Made by a program: the position numbers and the translations under genes
Assembly: GCF_006715395.1 (NCBI RefSeq)
Contig: NZ_VFNC01000003.1
Coordinates: forward strand, 930,001-994,000
Direction: 5' to 3'
DNA: 64,000 nt
Source of the DNA: Streptomyces sp. SLBN-31
Lineage (GTDB): Bacteria > Actinomycetota > Actinomycetes > Streptomycetales > Streptomycetaceae
Part shown: one piece after another, positions 7,420 through 14,915 of the stretch
How positions within the stretch are numbered: the first letter of the stretch is position 1
Layout: each line of letters opens with the position of its first letter
Notes under the pieces: generated by a model
What the model saw: the letters and a program-made list of their open reading frames with translations, nothing else
The model's database searches: none
Told to the model about the DNA's origin: nothing

Positions 7420-7552
7420 TTTGGCCGTAGAGAAGCCTCTGAAGTTGCTCAACTCTGCTTTGGCCCGAGAGGTCGCCGGGCATCTCCCCGGCAGACAGCA
7501 GCGAGGCGCCCACGGGGGGTCGCTTCGGGGGACTCGGAAGGACGGTGACGCC

Positions 7553-7849
7553 ATGCTGACCGGCCTCATCGTGGTGGCGATCGTGCTCCTGTTCGTGAGG
7601 GTCGTCGTGAAGGCGGTGCGCAGGCGCCCGAAGAGCGCGCTCAGGACGCGGTCCAGCCGCGGCAGCGGCAGCAGTTGGTGGGCAGGCGACGCGGGCGGCG
7701 GCGCTGCGTCGTACGACCCGTCGTCGGGTGGCCACCACTCCGGTGGGCATCACCACTCCTGCGGGGGCGGCCATTCGTCGTGCGGCGGTGGGTCGTCCTG
7801 CGGCGGCGGGTCCTCGTGCGGGGGTGGTGGATGCGGGGGAGGCAACTGA
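7553..7849 (+). CDS. Membrane-anchored Gly/His/Cys-rich protein
   Basis: A 98-residue protein with one N-terminal membrane segment (residues 2-18, LTGLIVVAIVLLFVRVVV), a basic stop-transfer stretch (KAVRRRPKSALRTR), a Trp-containing spacer and a low-complexity tail: HHSGGHHHSCGGGHSSCGGG and further SSCGGG units ending GGCGGGN. The tail has five Cys and five His and could bind metal or anchor by disulfides, but that is inference. Small proteins of this composition are common in Streptomyces and unnamed. GGAAGGA lies about 10 bases before the ATG. A perfect 12-bp-arm terminator follows. Confidence 0.75.
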   Translation: MLTGLIVVAIVLLFVRVVVKAVRRRPKSALRTRSSRGSGSSWWAGDAGGGAASYDPSSGGHHSGGHHHSCGGGHSSCGGGSSCGGGSSCGGGGCGGGN

Positions 7850-7898
7850 CGGGCGGCGGCCGTACTCCGTAAAGGGGTATCCGCGTCCTTGCACAGGA

Positions 7899-7929
7899 GC
7901 GCCCGCCGGGGCACGCACCCGGCGGGCGC
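7899..7929 (+). terminator. Terminator, 12-bp perfect arms
   Basis: GCGCCCGCCGGG (7899-7910) and CCCGGCGGGCGC (7918-7929) with a 7-base loop, 49 bp after the stop of the Gly/Cys-rich gene. Confidence 0.8.
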
Positions 7930-8209
7930 CCGCATGCTCCGGCGCACGCCCTGGCCGCCGTTGCGTACGCCGTGTTGAACAGTTGAGCTGTGGAGCCCTC
8001 TGAGGGATGGAAACACCACGAAGTTGGGTAAAAACGCTGTGGTGGCGCCACTGTTCATGATTCCCTCTAAATCACCAACGCAGCCCCTCGGACGTCCTGC
8101 GGACACGTCCTGACCTTCCGACTGGGCTGACCGGGCCGATCCCCCCACAGTCGCCCGGGTGTGCCGGACCCCACTCCACCCTTTCTTTGCGTGCTTGCGG
8201 AGCCGATCC
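7930..8209. promoter_or_regulatory. Intergenic, promoter region of the DUF2617 gene
   Basis: No gene is seen. The A/T-richer segment 7975-8075 (around AAACACCACGAAG and GTAAAAACGCTG) is the likely promoter area for the following gene, but I cannot name -35 and -10 boxes with confidence. Confidence 0.35.
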
Positions 8210-8752
8210 ATGCTCACGACCCTGAACACCTCGTACACCGACACGCGCGCGGCCGACCTCGCCTGGGCCCTGGGGCGTGAGCCGCTTCCCGCACTGGCGA
8301 CGCTCGACCTCGAACTGATCGGGACGAGATTGCAGTTGAGACTCCTGGGGGCATCCCACCAGGTCATCCTGGAAGAGGACCGGGGCACCTGTTCGGAGAC
8401 GGTGGCGTGCATCCCGGGCAGCAGCACCCCGCTGCCGCTGGGCGTCGCCAAGCGGATCGACGACTGGGAGTACGAGTTCGCGGCGCGGGTGGAGGTCCTC
8501 TCCCCGGGCTCCTTCGCGGGCCGCGCCCAGGAGTTGCTGGACCTGGTTTCCGACCATCCCCACGGCCTCGCGGGCGTCTTCCCGGGCAGCCCGCACGCCT
8601 TCACGGCGCTGCTGGCGCAGCACCACGAGGGTCAGGTGCTGTGGCGGACCTGGCACGCCTACCCGCAGGACGGGCAGCTGGTGGCGACGCGCACGCGCGT
8701 GGGCGTCCGCGCGCCCGTGCCGGCCGGGGACCTCAGCGCGTCCGGCGTTTGA
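8210..8752 (+). CDS. DUF2617-family protein
   Basis: The 180-residue soluble protein begins MLTTLNTSYTDTRAADLAWALG and continues with LELIGTRLQLRLLGASHQV, DWEYEFAARVEVL and ALLAQHHEGQVLWRTWHAYPQ, a pattern I associate with the DUF2617 family, which is nearly confined to actinobacteria and has no known function. The ATG at 8210 is preceded by GCGGAG at 7 bases, better than the upstream frame opening at 8159. It ends with ordinary Ala/Gly/Ser residues. It is followed 63 bp later by the spermidine-synthase-like gene on the same strand, which seems to have its own promoter. Confidence 0.68.
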   Translation: MLTTLNTSYTDTRAADLAWALGREPLPALATLDLELIGTRLQLRLLGASHQVILEEDRGTCSETVACIPGSSTPLPLGVAKRIDDWEYEFAARVEVLSPGSFAGRAQELLDLVSDHPHGLAGVFPGSPHAFTALLAQHHEGQVLWRTWHAYPQDGQLVATRTRVGVRAPVPAGDLSASGV

Positions 8753-8815
8753 GGGCATGAGATCCACACGTGTGGGTGACGAACCGTGATGTCTCTGTGA
8801 CGTAACGTCGCAGTT

Positions 8816-10459
8816 GTGATCGAGCCGCACGCGCCAGCCCCGCCGAGCCCCCCACCCCCGTGGGCGGTCCCCGCGCGGCTGCCCGTGCGTGCGGCCACCG
8901 GCCGATTCCTGGTCCTCACCTGCGTCTTCGTCTGCGCGGCCTGCGGACTGGTGTACGAGCTCGAACTCGTCGCCCTCGCCTCGTACTTGATCGGCGACTC
9001 GGTCACCCAGGCCTCGGTCGTGCTGTCCGTGATGGTGTTCGCCATGGGCATCGGCTCACTGGCCGCGAAGCGGCTGCGCTGGCGCGCCGCGGCCGGCTTC
9101 GGCGCCATCGAGGCGTCCCTCGCCCTGGTCGGCGGCTGCAGCGCGATGGCGATGTACGCCGTCTTCGCCTGGACCGGCGACTGGGGCGGCCTGTGGGCGG
9201 ACGGCCCGCGCTGGCTGCTGGTCGCCTTCTCCCTCACCATAGGTCTGCTCATCGGCGCCGAAGTGCCGCTGCTGATGGAGCTGATCCAGCGCATCCGGCG
9301 TCAGGACGCGGGCGGGGCGGTGGCCGACCTGTTCGCCGCGGACTACGTCGGCGCGCTCGTCGGCGGCCTCGCCTTCCCGTTCCTCCTGCTGCCCCAGCTG
9401 GGCCAGTTGACCGGCGCCCTGATCACCGGCACCGTCAACGCGCTCGCGGGCGGCGCCCTCGTCCTCGGCCTGTTCCGCCGCGACCTCACCCGCCGCGCCC
9501 GCTGGACGCTGCTGATCGCCAACCTCGCCGTCCTCGGCCTCCTCGCCTCCGCCGCCGCCCTGGTCGACGACTTCGAACGGGCCGCACGGCACGCGGTCTA
9601 CGGCGCCGACGTACGGGTGGCGCTGCGGACCGGCGTCCAGGAGGTCGTCCTCACCGGCGGCACCCACGGCCGCCCACTCCATCTGTTCCTCGACGGCCGC
9701 CTGCGGGTCAGCGGCCGCGACGAACGCCGCTACCACGAGGCCCTGGTCCGGCCCGCGATGAACGGCCCCCACGCGCGCGTGCTCATCCTCGGCGGCGGCG
9801 ACGGACTGGCCGCCCGCGAGGTCCTGCGCCACCGGGGCGTGCGGCGGGTGGACGTCGTGGAAGTCGACCCCGGAGTCGTCCGGCTGGCCCGCCACGACAC
9901 CGCGCTGTCCGCGCTCAACGGGCACGCCTACGACGACCCACGCGTGCGCGTGATCACCGCGGACGCCTTCCACTGGCTGCGCACGGCACAGCGGGCGACG
10001 TACGACGTCGTCGTCTGCGACCTGCCCGACCCGGGCATCACGGCGAGCACCAAGCTCTACTCCGAGGAGTTCTACGGCCTGGCCCGCCGCGTGCTCGCCC
10101 CCCGCGGGCGGTTGGCGGTGCACGCCGGTCCGCTCTCCGCCCGGCCGCACGTGTTCTGGACGGTCGTCGCGAGCGTGCGCGCCGTGGGCCTGCACACCGT
10201 CCCCTACCGCGTCGGCGACCGCGACGCCCGGTTCGCCTCGGGCCCCGACCGGATCGCGGGCGCCCTGCGCGCGCCCCGCGACTGGGGCTTCGTCCTGGCC
10301 GCCGCCCGCACCACCCCGCCCCTCGGCCTCGACGCGCACGCCCCACCCCCGCGCACCCTGACCCGCTCGTCCCTCGCGGCGGACGCCCGCGCGGCGGCCC
10401 GCACCCGCCTCACCGGCCTGCCGCCGTCCACACTCGTGCACCCGCGGTACGCGAACTGA
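8816..10459 (+). CDS. Membrane-bound spermidine-synthase-like enzyme
   Basis: A 547-residue two-part protein. Residues about 25-245 are hydrophobic with 6-7 membrane segments (for example [30 protein letters not shown] and [25 protein letters not shown]). Residues about 255-510 form a Rossmann methyltransferase-like spermidine synthase domain: [47 protein letters not shown] and [22 protein letters not shown]. The Asp of the GGGDG loop and the DLPDP motif, which fits aminopropyl transfer, are kept. True spermidine synthesis is not proven; many actinomycete members of this fused type are of unknown substrate. There is no Shine-Dalgarno sequence before GTG 8816, and TAACGT lies about 9 bases upstream, so the mRNA may be leaderless. 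Confidence 0.8.
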   Translation: MIEPHAPAPPSPPPPWAVPARLPVRAATGRFLVLTCVFVCAACGLVYELELVALASYLIGDSVTQASVVLSVMVFAMGIGSLAAKRLRWRAAAGFGAIEASLALVGGCSAMAMYAVFAWTGDWGGLWADGPRWLLVAFSLTIGLLIGAEVPLLMELIQRIRRQDAGGAVADLFAADYVGALVGGLAFPFLLLPQLGQLTGALITGTVNALAGGALVLGLFRRDLTRRARWTLLIANLAVLGLLASAAALVDDFERAARHAVYGADVRVALRTGVQEVVLTGGTHGRPLHLFLDGRLRVSGRDERRYHEALVRPAMNGPHARVLILGGGDGLAAREVLRHRGVRRVDVVEVDPGVVRLARHDTALSALNGHAYDDPRVRVITADAFHWLRTAQRATYDVVVCDLPDPGITASTKLYSEEFYGLARRVLAPRGRLAVHAGPLSARPHVFWTVVASVRAVGLHTVPYRVGDRDARFASGPDRIAGALRAPRDWGFVLAAARTTPPLGLDAHAPPPRTLTRSSLAADARAAARTRLTGLPPSTLVHPRYAN

Positions 10460-10551
10460 CCCCCACGCACGCGTGAACGGCGGCGCGCCCCTTCCCCCGT
10501 CGGACGGACCGCCGTGCTCCCCCCGCTTCTCCCGTTCCCCCGAGCCCCCGC

Positions 10552-10920
10552 TCAGACGACGTTCAGCGTGTTGTACGAAGCGAGCTTCCAGCCGCGTGAG
10601 TTGTTGACCTTCAGGTAGTACTTGCCGCCCGAGCGCTTGAACGTCACGTCGTGCTTCCAGCCCTGGAAGGTGACGGTGCCGCCGTCGGCGTACAGGGAGG
10701 CGTCCGCGGCGCCGAGGGTCTTCGGACCCGCCTTGCCGTCCACCACGAGCCCCGCGCCGAGCCTGCTGTTGTACAGCTTCTGCCAGGACTTCACGGCGTA
10801 GGTGGTGTCGGGCCCGTACTTGCCGTCGATGTCGGACCAGTCGAACGCGGTGCCGTTCCGCTCCTTCGCGCCGTCGGCCCACAGCAGCATCTGCACCAGC
10901 GCCGTCGCGTTGCTGCGCGC
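10552..10920 (-). pseudogene. Peptidoglycan-binding-domain protein, 5'-truncated
   Basis: Reading leftwards from about 10920, the frame shows NATALVQMLLWADG...DIDGKYGPDTTYAVKSWQKLYN, which is the second half of a PG_binding_1 repeat, followed by VVDGKAGPKTLGAADASLYADGG and a Trp/Lys-rich tail ending YNTLNVV. The usual signal peptide and catalytic or first binding repeat are missing: upstream of about 10925 the frame turns into antisense of a response-regulator fragment. An ATG at 10890 could still start a 112-residue product. I read this as the surviving 3' part of a secreted cell-wall-binding protein cut by a deletion. Confidence 0.65.
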
Positions 10921-11274
10921 ATGGTTCTCGAGGACGCCGGCCCCGAACGGCTCCTCGCCGCGGTGACCGCCGTCCACGGCGGCGACGCCCTGTTCGCCCC
11001 CGCGGTACACCCGCCGCCTGGTCGAGGCCATCACCCGGACGACCCGCACCTCCGAACCACCGTCCGGCCTCGGCGCCCTGACCGGCCGTGAGCTGGAGGT
11101 CCTCAAGCTCGTCGCCCGGGGCCTGACCAACACCGAGGCCGCGGACCGCCTGTTCATCAGCGAGGCGACGGTCAAGACCCACCTGAACCGCACGATGACC
11201 AAACTGGGCCTGACCAGCCGGGCCCAGGTGGTGGTCGTGGCGTACGAGAGGGGCCTGGTGGTTCCGGGGGAGTG
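10921..11274 (+). pseudogene. NarL/LuxR response regulator, truncated and frameshifted
   Basis: The conserved text starts with MVLEDAGPERLLAAVTAVHGGDALFAPAV, the end of a receiver domain. It then needs a one-base frame change near 11013 (GCGGTACACC where GCGGTCACC is expected) to continue as TRRLVEAITRTTR and the LuxR helix-turn-helix LTGRELEVLKLVARGLTNTEAADRLFISEATVKTHLNRTMTKLGLTSRAQVVVVAYERGLV, stopping at 11274. The phospho-acceptor half is gone. It is related to the two intact regulators at 24.0 and 26.1 kb but is not a recent copy. It abuts the truncated peptidoglycan-binding gene with opposite polarity, so one deletion probably broke both. A GCCCGCC/GGCGGGC hairpin follows at about 11284-11305. 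Confidence 0.75.
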
Positions 11275-11380
11275 ACCGCCCCGGCCCGCCCGGCGACCGG
11301 CGGGCGCCACCACCGCGACGCGCGGTCACTTTCGACCAACGAGGGTGCATGCGGCGGCGTCCTGGGTAGGCTCGCGAGTC

Positions 11381-12277
11381 ATGGAGCATGAGGTGTTCGT
11401 TCCGGTTGTGGTCCAGCGGCTCGAGGAGACCCTCGCCGACCCCGCCAGGGTCGCCCGGGCCGTCCCCGGGCTCCAGCAGGACGCCGGGGCCGAGCCCGTC
11501 TCCGGGCGGCTGAAGGTGCGCGTGGGCAGCCACTCCGTCACCTATCGGGGCAGCGTACGGATGACCCGGCTCGACGACGGTTCCTACGCCGCCGAGGGCG
11601 ACGCCGTCGAGGCCCGGGGCTCCGGCTCGGTCAAGCTCGCGCTCACGCTGCGCGTCGAGGAGGCGGAGGGCGGCTCCCGGCTGACCTTCGGCGGCACGGC
11701 CTCCGCGGACGGCCGGCTCACCGAGCTGCCGGCCGACGCGGTCACCTCCGCCGTACACCGCCTGCTGAACCGTTTCGCGGAGCAGCTGGCCGCGGCGGCG
11801 GACGAAGGGCCGCAGGAGCTCGAGCCCCTGGTCACGCAGGACTTCGAGGCCAAGGCGACCAGCGACTTCGACACGACCCCGGACGCCGACGACGCTGCCG
11901 CGCCGGCCCCGGACGACGCACGGGGGCGCGAGACTGCCTCCGATCCGGCGGACGCCCGGGGACGCGAAAGTGCCGCGGCTCGGGACGACGCCCGGGGGCG
12001 CGAAGGTGCTCCCGAGCCGACTGGCGCCCGGGAGCGCGAAGGTGCCGAGCCGGTGGATGCCGGTGAGCCCGCCGCCGAGGCCGCGCATGCCCGCCGTACG
12101 ATGATCGGCCGCAGTGCGGAGGAGGTGGACCACGCGCCGCCCCGCGGCCGGTACGCGCCCGTCCCCGCGCCGCAGACGATCGCCGCGGGCTCCCCGCTGC
12201 GCTGGGCGGCCCCCGCCGCGGCCCTTGCCCTGGCGTCGGCGATCGTGGTCGGCAGGGCCCTGCGCAAGCGCCACTGA
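11381..12277 (+). CDS. CoxG/SRPBCC-like membrane-tethered protein
   Basis: A 298-residue protein in three parts. Residues 1-150 form an SRPBCC (CoxG-type) domain: FVPVVVQRLEETLADPARVARAVPGLQ, YRGSVRMTRLDDGSYAAEGDAVEARGSG and LTFGGTASADGRLTELP. Residues about 165-235 are an Asp/Ala/Arg/Glu linker with a 12-residue tandem repeat. The C-terminus (about 270-290, PLRWAAPAAALALASAIVVG) is a membrane anchor with a basic tail RALRKRH. CoxG proteins take part in membrane recruitment or maturation of CO-dehydrogenase-type molybdenum enzymes, but no such enzyme is near, so the role here is open. The ATG 11381 gives a natural N-terminus. It is 44 bp upstream of the aldose-epimerase gene. Confidence 0.75.
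   Translation: MEHEVFVPVVVQRLEETLADPARVARAVPGLQQDAGAEPVSGRLKVRVGSHSVTYRGSVRMTRLDDGSYAAEGDAVEARGSGSVKLALTLRVEEAEGGSRLTFGGTASADGRLTELPADAVTSAVHRLLNRFAEQLAAAADEGPQELEPLVTQDFEAKATSDFDTTPDADDAAAPAPDDARGRETASDPADARGRESAAARDDARGREGAPEPTGAREREGAEPVDAGEPAAEAAHARRTMIGRSAEEVDHAPPRGRYAPVPAPQTIAAGSPLRWAAPAAALALASAIVVGRALRKRH
11912..12055 (+). repeat. 36-bp tandem repeat, four units, in coding sequence
   Basis: Units start at 11912, 11948, 11984 and 12020. Each codes for 12 residues of type xDARGREgaxep; the fourth is diverged (TGAREREGAEPV). The core DARGRE and its DNA GCCCGGGGGCGCGAA are nearly constant while the following six residues vary. Confidence 0.8.
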
Positions 12278-12321
12278 CGAGGCGTGTACAGCGGTCTTGA
12301 TCGCCCCAGTAGGGTCGTCCC

Positions 12322-13110
12322 GTGAGTAACGAAGACATCACGCTGACCGCGGGCGACGCGGAGGTGACCGTGCAGCCCGGCAACGGCGGCCGGGTCGGTG
12401 GGCTGCGCGTCGGTGGTACGCAACTGCTCAGGCAGGGGGAGAGGTTCGGGTGCTTCCCGATGGTCCCCTGGTGCGGGCGGATCAGGGACGGGCGGTTCCG
12501 GGACGGGGCGGCCGTCCACCAGATGCCGCTCAACTCCCCGCCGCACGCCATCCACGGCACCGTCCGCGACGGCACCTGGAGCGTGGCGCGGGTGGGCGCC
12601 GACGAGGCCGTCATCACGTACGACCTCGTCGACCCCTGGCCCTACTCCGGCCGCGTCACCCAGCAGATCGCCCTCACGCCGGACGCGCTGACGCTGACGA
12701 TGTCCGTGGAGACGTACGACTCCTCCTTCCCGGCCCAGATCGGCTGGCACCCGTGGTTCAACCGGAACCTGGGCGGCGAGGACGTGCGGCTCGACTTCAC
12801 GCCCGCCTGGCAGGAGGAGCGCGGGGACGACCACCTGCCCACCGGCGACCGGATCGAACCGCGGCCCGGCCCGTGGGACGACTGCTTCGGCATGCCCGGC
12901 GGCGTCGACGTCACCCTCACCTGGCCCGGACAGCTGGAGCTGAAGGTGGCCAGCCGGGAGGAGTGGGTCGTGGTGTACGACGAACAGGAGGCCGCCGTCT
13001 GTGTGGAGCCGCAGACCGGGCCGCCCAACGGTCTGAACACCCTGCCCCGCCAGGTCACGCCGCTGGAGCCGCTGGAGGCGACGACCACCTGGACCTGGCG
13101 CCGCCTTTAA
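12322..13110 (+). CDS. Aldose 1-epimerase family protein
   Basis: The 262-residue galactose-mutarotase fold has the expected order: GGRVGGLRVGG, FPMVPWCGRIRDGRF, the His pair HAIHGTVRDGTW (about residue 75) and GWHPWFNRNL (about 140), and VCVEPQTGPPNGLN with the catalytic Glu near 233. Such enzymes interconvert alpha and beta anomers of hexoses in the cytoplasm; some act on phosphorylated sugars. The GTG at 12322 follows TAGGGTCGTCCC, which could be a weak ribosome site or a -10 of a leaderless transcript. pyrE starts 10 bp after the stop, so the pair is likely one transcript, although no pathway link is obvious. Confidence 0.85.
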   Translation: MSNEDITLTAGDAEVTVQPGNGGRVGGLRVGGTQLLRQGERFGCFPMVPWCGRIRDGRFRDGAAVHQMPLNSPPHAIHGTVRDGTWSVARVGADEAVITYDLVDPWPYSGRVTQQIALTPDALTLTMSVETYDSSFPAQIGWHPWFNRNLGGEDVRLDFTPAWQEERGDDHLPTGDRIEPRPGPWDDCFGMPGGVDVTLTWPGQLELKVASREEWVVVYDEQEAAVCVEPQTGPPNGLNTLPRQVTPLEPLEATTTWTWRRL

Positions 13111-13120
13111 GCTGACTGCC

Positions 13121-13669
13121 ATGACGGAAGTACGTGGCGCGCTGCTGCAGCAGATCAAGGACAAGGCCGTGGTGCACGGCAAGGTGACCCTGTCGTCGGG
13201 TCTGGAGGCCGACTACTACATCGACCTGCGCCGCATCACCCTCGACGGGGAGGCCGCTCCGCTGGTCGGGCAGGCGCTCCTGGACCTGACCGCGGACCTC
13301 GACTTCGACGCGGTGGGCGGCCTGACCATGGGCGCCGACCCCGTCGCGGCCGCCATGCTGCACGCCGCCGCCGCCCGCGGGCAGCGGCTCGACGCCTTCG
13401 TCGTGCGCAAGGCAGCCAAGGCGCACGGCCTGCAGCGGCGCGTGGAGGGTCCGGAGATCGCGGGGCGGCGCGTCCTCGTCGTCGAGGACACCTCCACCAC
13501 CGGTGGCTCGCCGCTGACGGCCGTCGAGGCGGTGCGCGAAGCGGGCGCGGAGGTCGTCGCCGTGGCGACCATCGTGGACCGCGCGACGGGCGCCGCCGAG
13601 AAGATCCAGGAGGGTGCGGGAGTGCCCTATCTGTTCGCCTTCTCCAAGGACGAGCTGGGTCTGGACTGA
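13121..13669 (+). CDS. pyrE: Orotate phosphoribosyltransferase
   Basis: A 182-residue enzyme of de novo pyrimidine synthesis joining orotate and PRPP to give OMP. The PRPP loop VLVVEDTSTTGGS is at about residues 118-130, the orotate-side segment DYYIDLRRITLDG at 31-43, and the flexible-loop Lys residues in RKAAKAHG at 97-103. Length fits the short bacterial type. The start ATG lies 10 bp after the aldose-epimerase stop. Two DnaA-box-like 9-mers begin immediately after the stop codon. Confidence 0.93.
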   Translation: MTEVRGALLQQIKDKAVVHGKVTLSSGLEADYYIDLRRITLDGEAAPLVGQALLDLTADLDFDAVGGLTMGADPVAAAMLHAAAARGQRLDAFVVRKAAKAHGLQRRVEGPEIAGRRVLVVEDTSTTGGSPLTAVEAVREAGAEVVAVATIVDRATGAAEKIQEGAGVPYLFAFSKDELGLD

Positions 13670-13670
13670 G

Positions 13671-13693
13671 TTGTCCACAGGGGGTTATCCACA
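13671..13693 (+). promoter_or_regulatory. Two DnaA-box-like 9-mers
   Basis: TTGTCCACA (13671-13679) and TTATCCACA (13685-13693) are in the same orientation 14 bp apart. The first is the form typical of Streptomyces oriC, the second is the canonical E. coli form. They lie between pyrE and fba, where no origin is expected. Confidence 0.65.
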
Positions 13694-13822
13694 ACTTGGA
13701 CACGGCGGGCAAAGCACCCTGCCACGTCTGCGAAGATGTGGCCGACGACGACGTCACCCCCAGGTTCTAGGTCAGGGCCGTAGTACGCAGAACGCCAACC
13801 CGCACATACAAGGAGCGGACAG

Positions 13823-14845
13823 ATGCCCATCGCAACTCCCGAGGTCTACAACGAGATGCTGGACCGGGCGAAGGCAGGCAAGTTCGCCTACCCGGCGATC
13901 AACGTGACCTCGACCCAGACCCTGCACGCGGCCCTGCGCGGTTTCGCGGAGGCGGAGAGCGACGGCATCGTCCAGATCTCGACCGGTGGTGCCGAGTTCC
14001 TGGGCGGTCAGTACAGCAAGGACATGGTGACCGGTTCGGTCGCCCTCGCCGAGTTCGCGCACATCGTCGCCGAGAAGTACCCGGTCAACGTGGCGCTGCA
14101 CACGGACCACTGCCCGAAGGACAAGCTCGACGGGTACGTACGTCCGCTGATCGCGGTCTCCGAGGAGCGCGTGAAGGCGGGCCGCAACCCGCTGTTCCAG
14201 TCGCACATGTGGGACGGCTCGGCGGAGACCCTCGCCGACAACCTCTCCATCGCGCAGGAGCTGCTGGTCCGCGCCGCGGCCGCGAAGATCATCCTCGAGG
14301 TCGAGATCACCCCGACCGGTGGCGAGGAGGACGGCGTCTCCCACGAGATCAACGACTCCCTGTACACCACGGTCGACGACGCGATCCGCACCGCCGAGGC
14401 CCTGGGCCTGGGCGAGAAGGGCCGCTACCTGCTGGCCGCGTCCTTCGGCAACGTCCACGGCGTGTACAAGCCGGGCAACGTCGTGCTGCGTCCGGAGCTG
14501 CTGAAGGAGCTGAGCGACGGCGTCGCCGCCAAGTTCGGCAAGCAGTCGCCGTTCGACTTCGTCTTCCACGGCGGTTCCGGCTCCACCGAGCAGGAGATCG
14601 CCACCGCGCTGGACAACGGCGTGGTGAAGATGAACCTCGACACCGACACCCAGTACGCCTTCACCCGCCCGGTCGCCGACCACATGTTCCGCAACTACGA
14701 CGGCGTCCTGAAGGTCGACGGCGAGGTCGGCTCCAAGAAGACCTACGACCCGCGCACCTGGGGCAAGCTGGCCGAGGCGTCCATGGCGGCCCGTGTCGTC
14801 GAGGCCACGCAGAACCTGCGCTCGGCGGGCAACAAGATCAAGTAA
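13823..14845 (+). CDS. fba: Class II fructose-bisphosphate aldolase
   Basis: The 340-residue zinc aldolase splits fructose 1,6-bisphosphate to dihydroxyacetone phosphate and glyceraldehyde 3-phosphate in glycolysis and runs in reverse in gluconeogenesis. Visible landmarks are the metal-site LHTDHCPKDK (about residue 91-100), EVEITPTGGEEDG, SFGNVHGVYKPGNV with another zinc His, FHGGSGSTEQEI and NLDTDTQYAFTRPV. The start follows AAGGAGCGGACAG, an excellent ribosome site. A separate promoter probably lies in the 150-bp gap after pyrE, which also contains the DnaA-box-like pair. A GC hairpin follows. Confidence 0.95.
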   Translation: MPIATPEVYNEMLDRAKAGKFAYPAINVTSTQTLHAALRGFAEAESDGIVQISTGGAEFLGGQYSKDMVTGSVALAEFAHIVAEKYPVNVALHTDHCPKDKLDGYVRPLIAVSEERVKAGRNPLFQSHMWDGSAETLADNLSIAQELLVRAAAAKIILEVEITPTGGEEDGVSHEINDSLYTTVDDAIRTAEALGLGEKGRYLLAASFGNVHGVYKPGNVVLRPELLKELSDGVAAKFGKQSPFDFVFHGGSGSTEQEIATALDNGVVKMNLDTDTQYAFTRPVADHMFRNYDGVLKVDGEVGSKKTYDPRTWGKLAEASMAARVVEATQNLRSAGNKIK

Positions 14846-14870
14846 GCGGGTCCCTCGCCGCGCGTTTTCC

Positions 14871-14901
14871 AGCGGCCCGGTGCTACGGCGCCGGGCCCGC
14901 T
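14871..14901 (+). terminator. Terminator after fba
   Basis: AGCGGCCCGG (14871-14880) pairs with CCGGGCCCGCT (14891-14901) with one bulged base; loop of 10. Confidence 0.6.
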
Positions 14902-14915
14902 GTATACCTGAGGCC

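Noticed and set aside
10552..11313. A 253-residue intact minus-strand gene
   Set aside because: Its first 130 residues are antisense to a clear LuxR-type helix-turn-helix on the plus strand; only the C-terminal peptidoglycan-binding part is genuine.
9056..12274. A 1072-residue minus-strand open frame
   Set aside because: It runs antisense through the spermidine-synthase-like gene, two pseudogenes and the CoxG-like gene; composition is low-complexity Arg/Gly/Ala.
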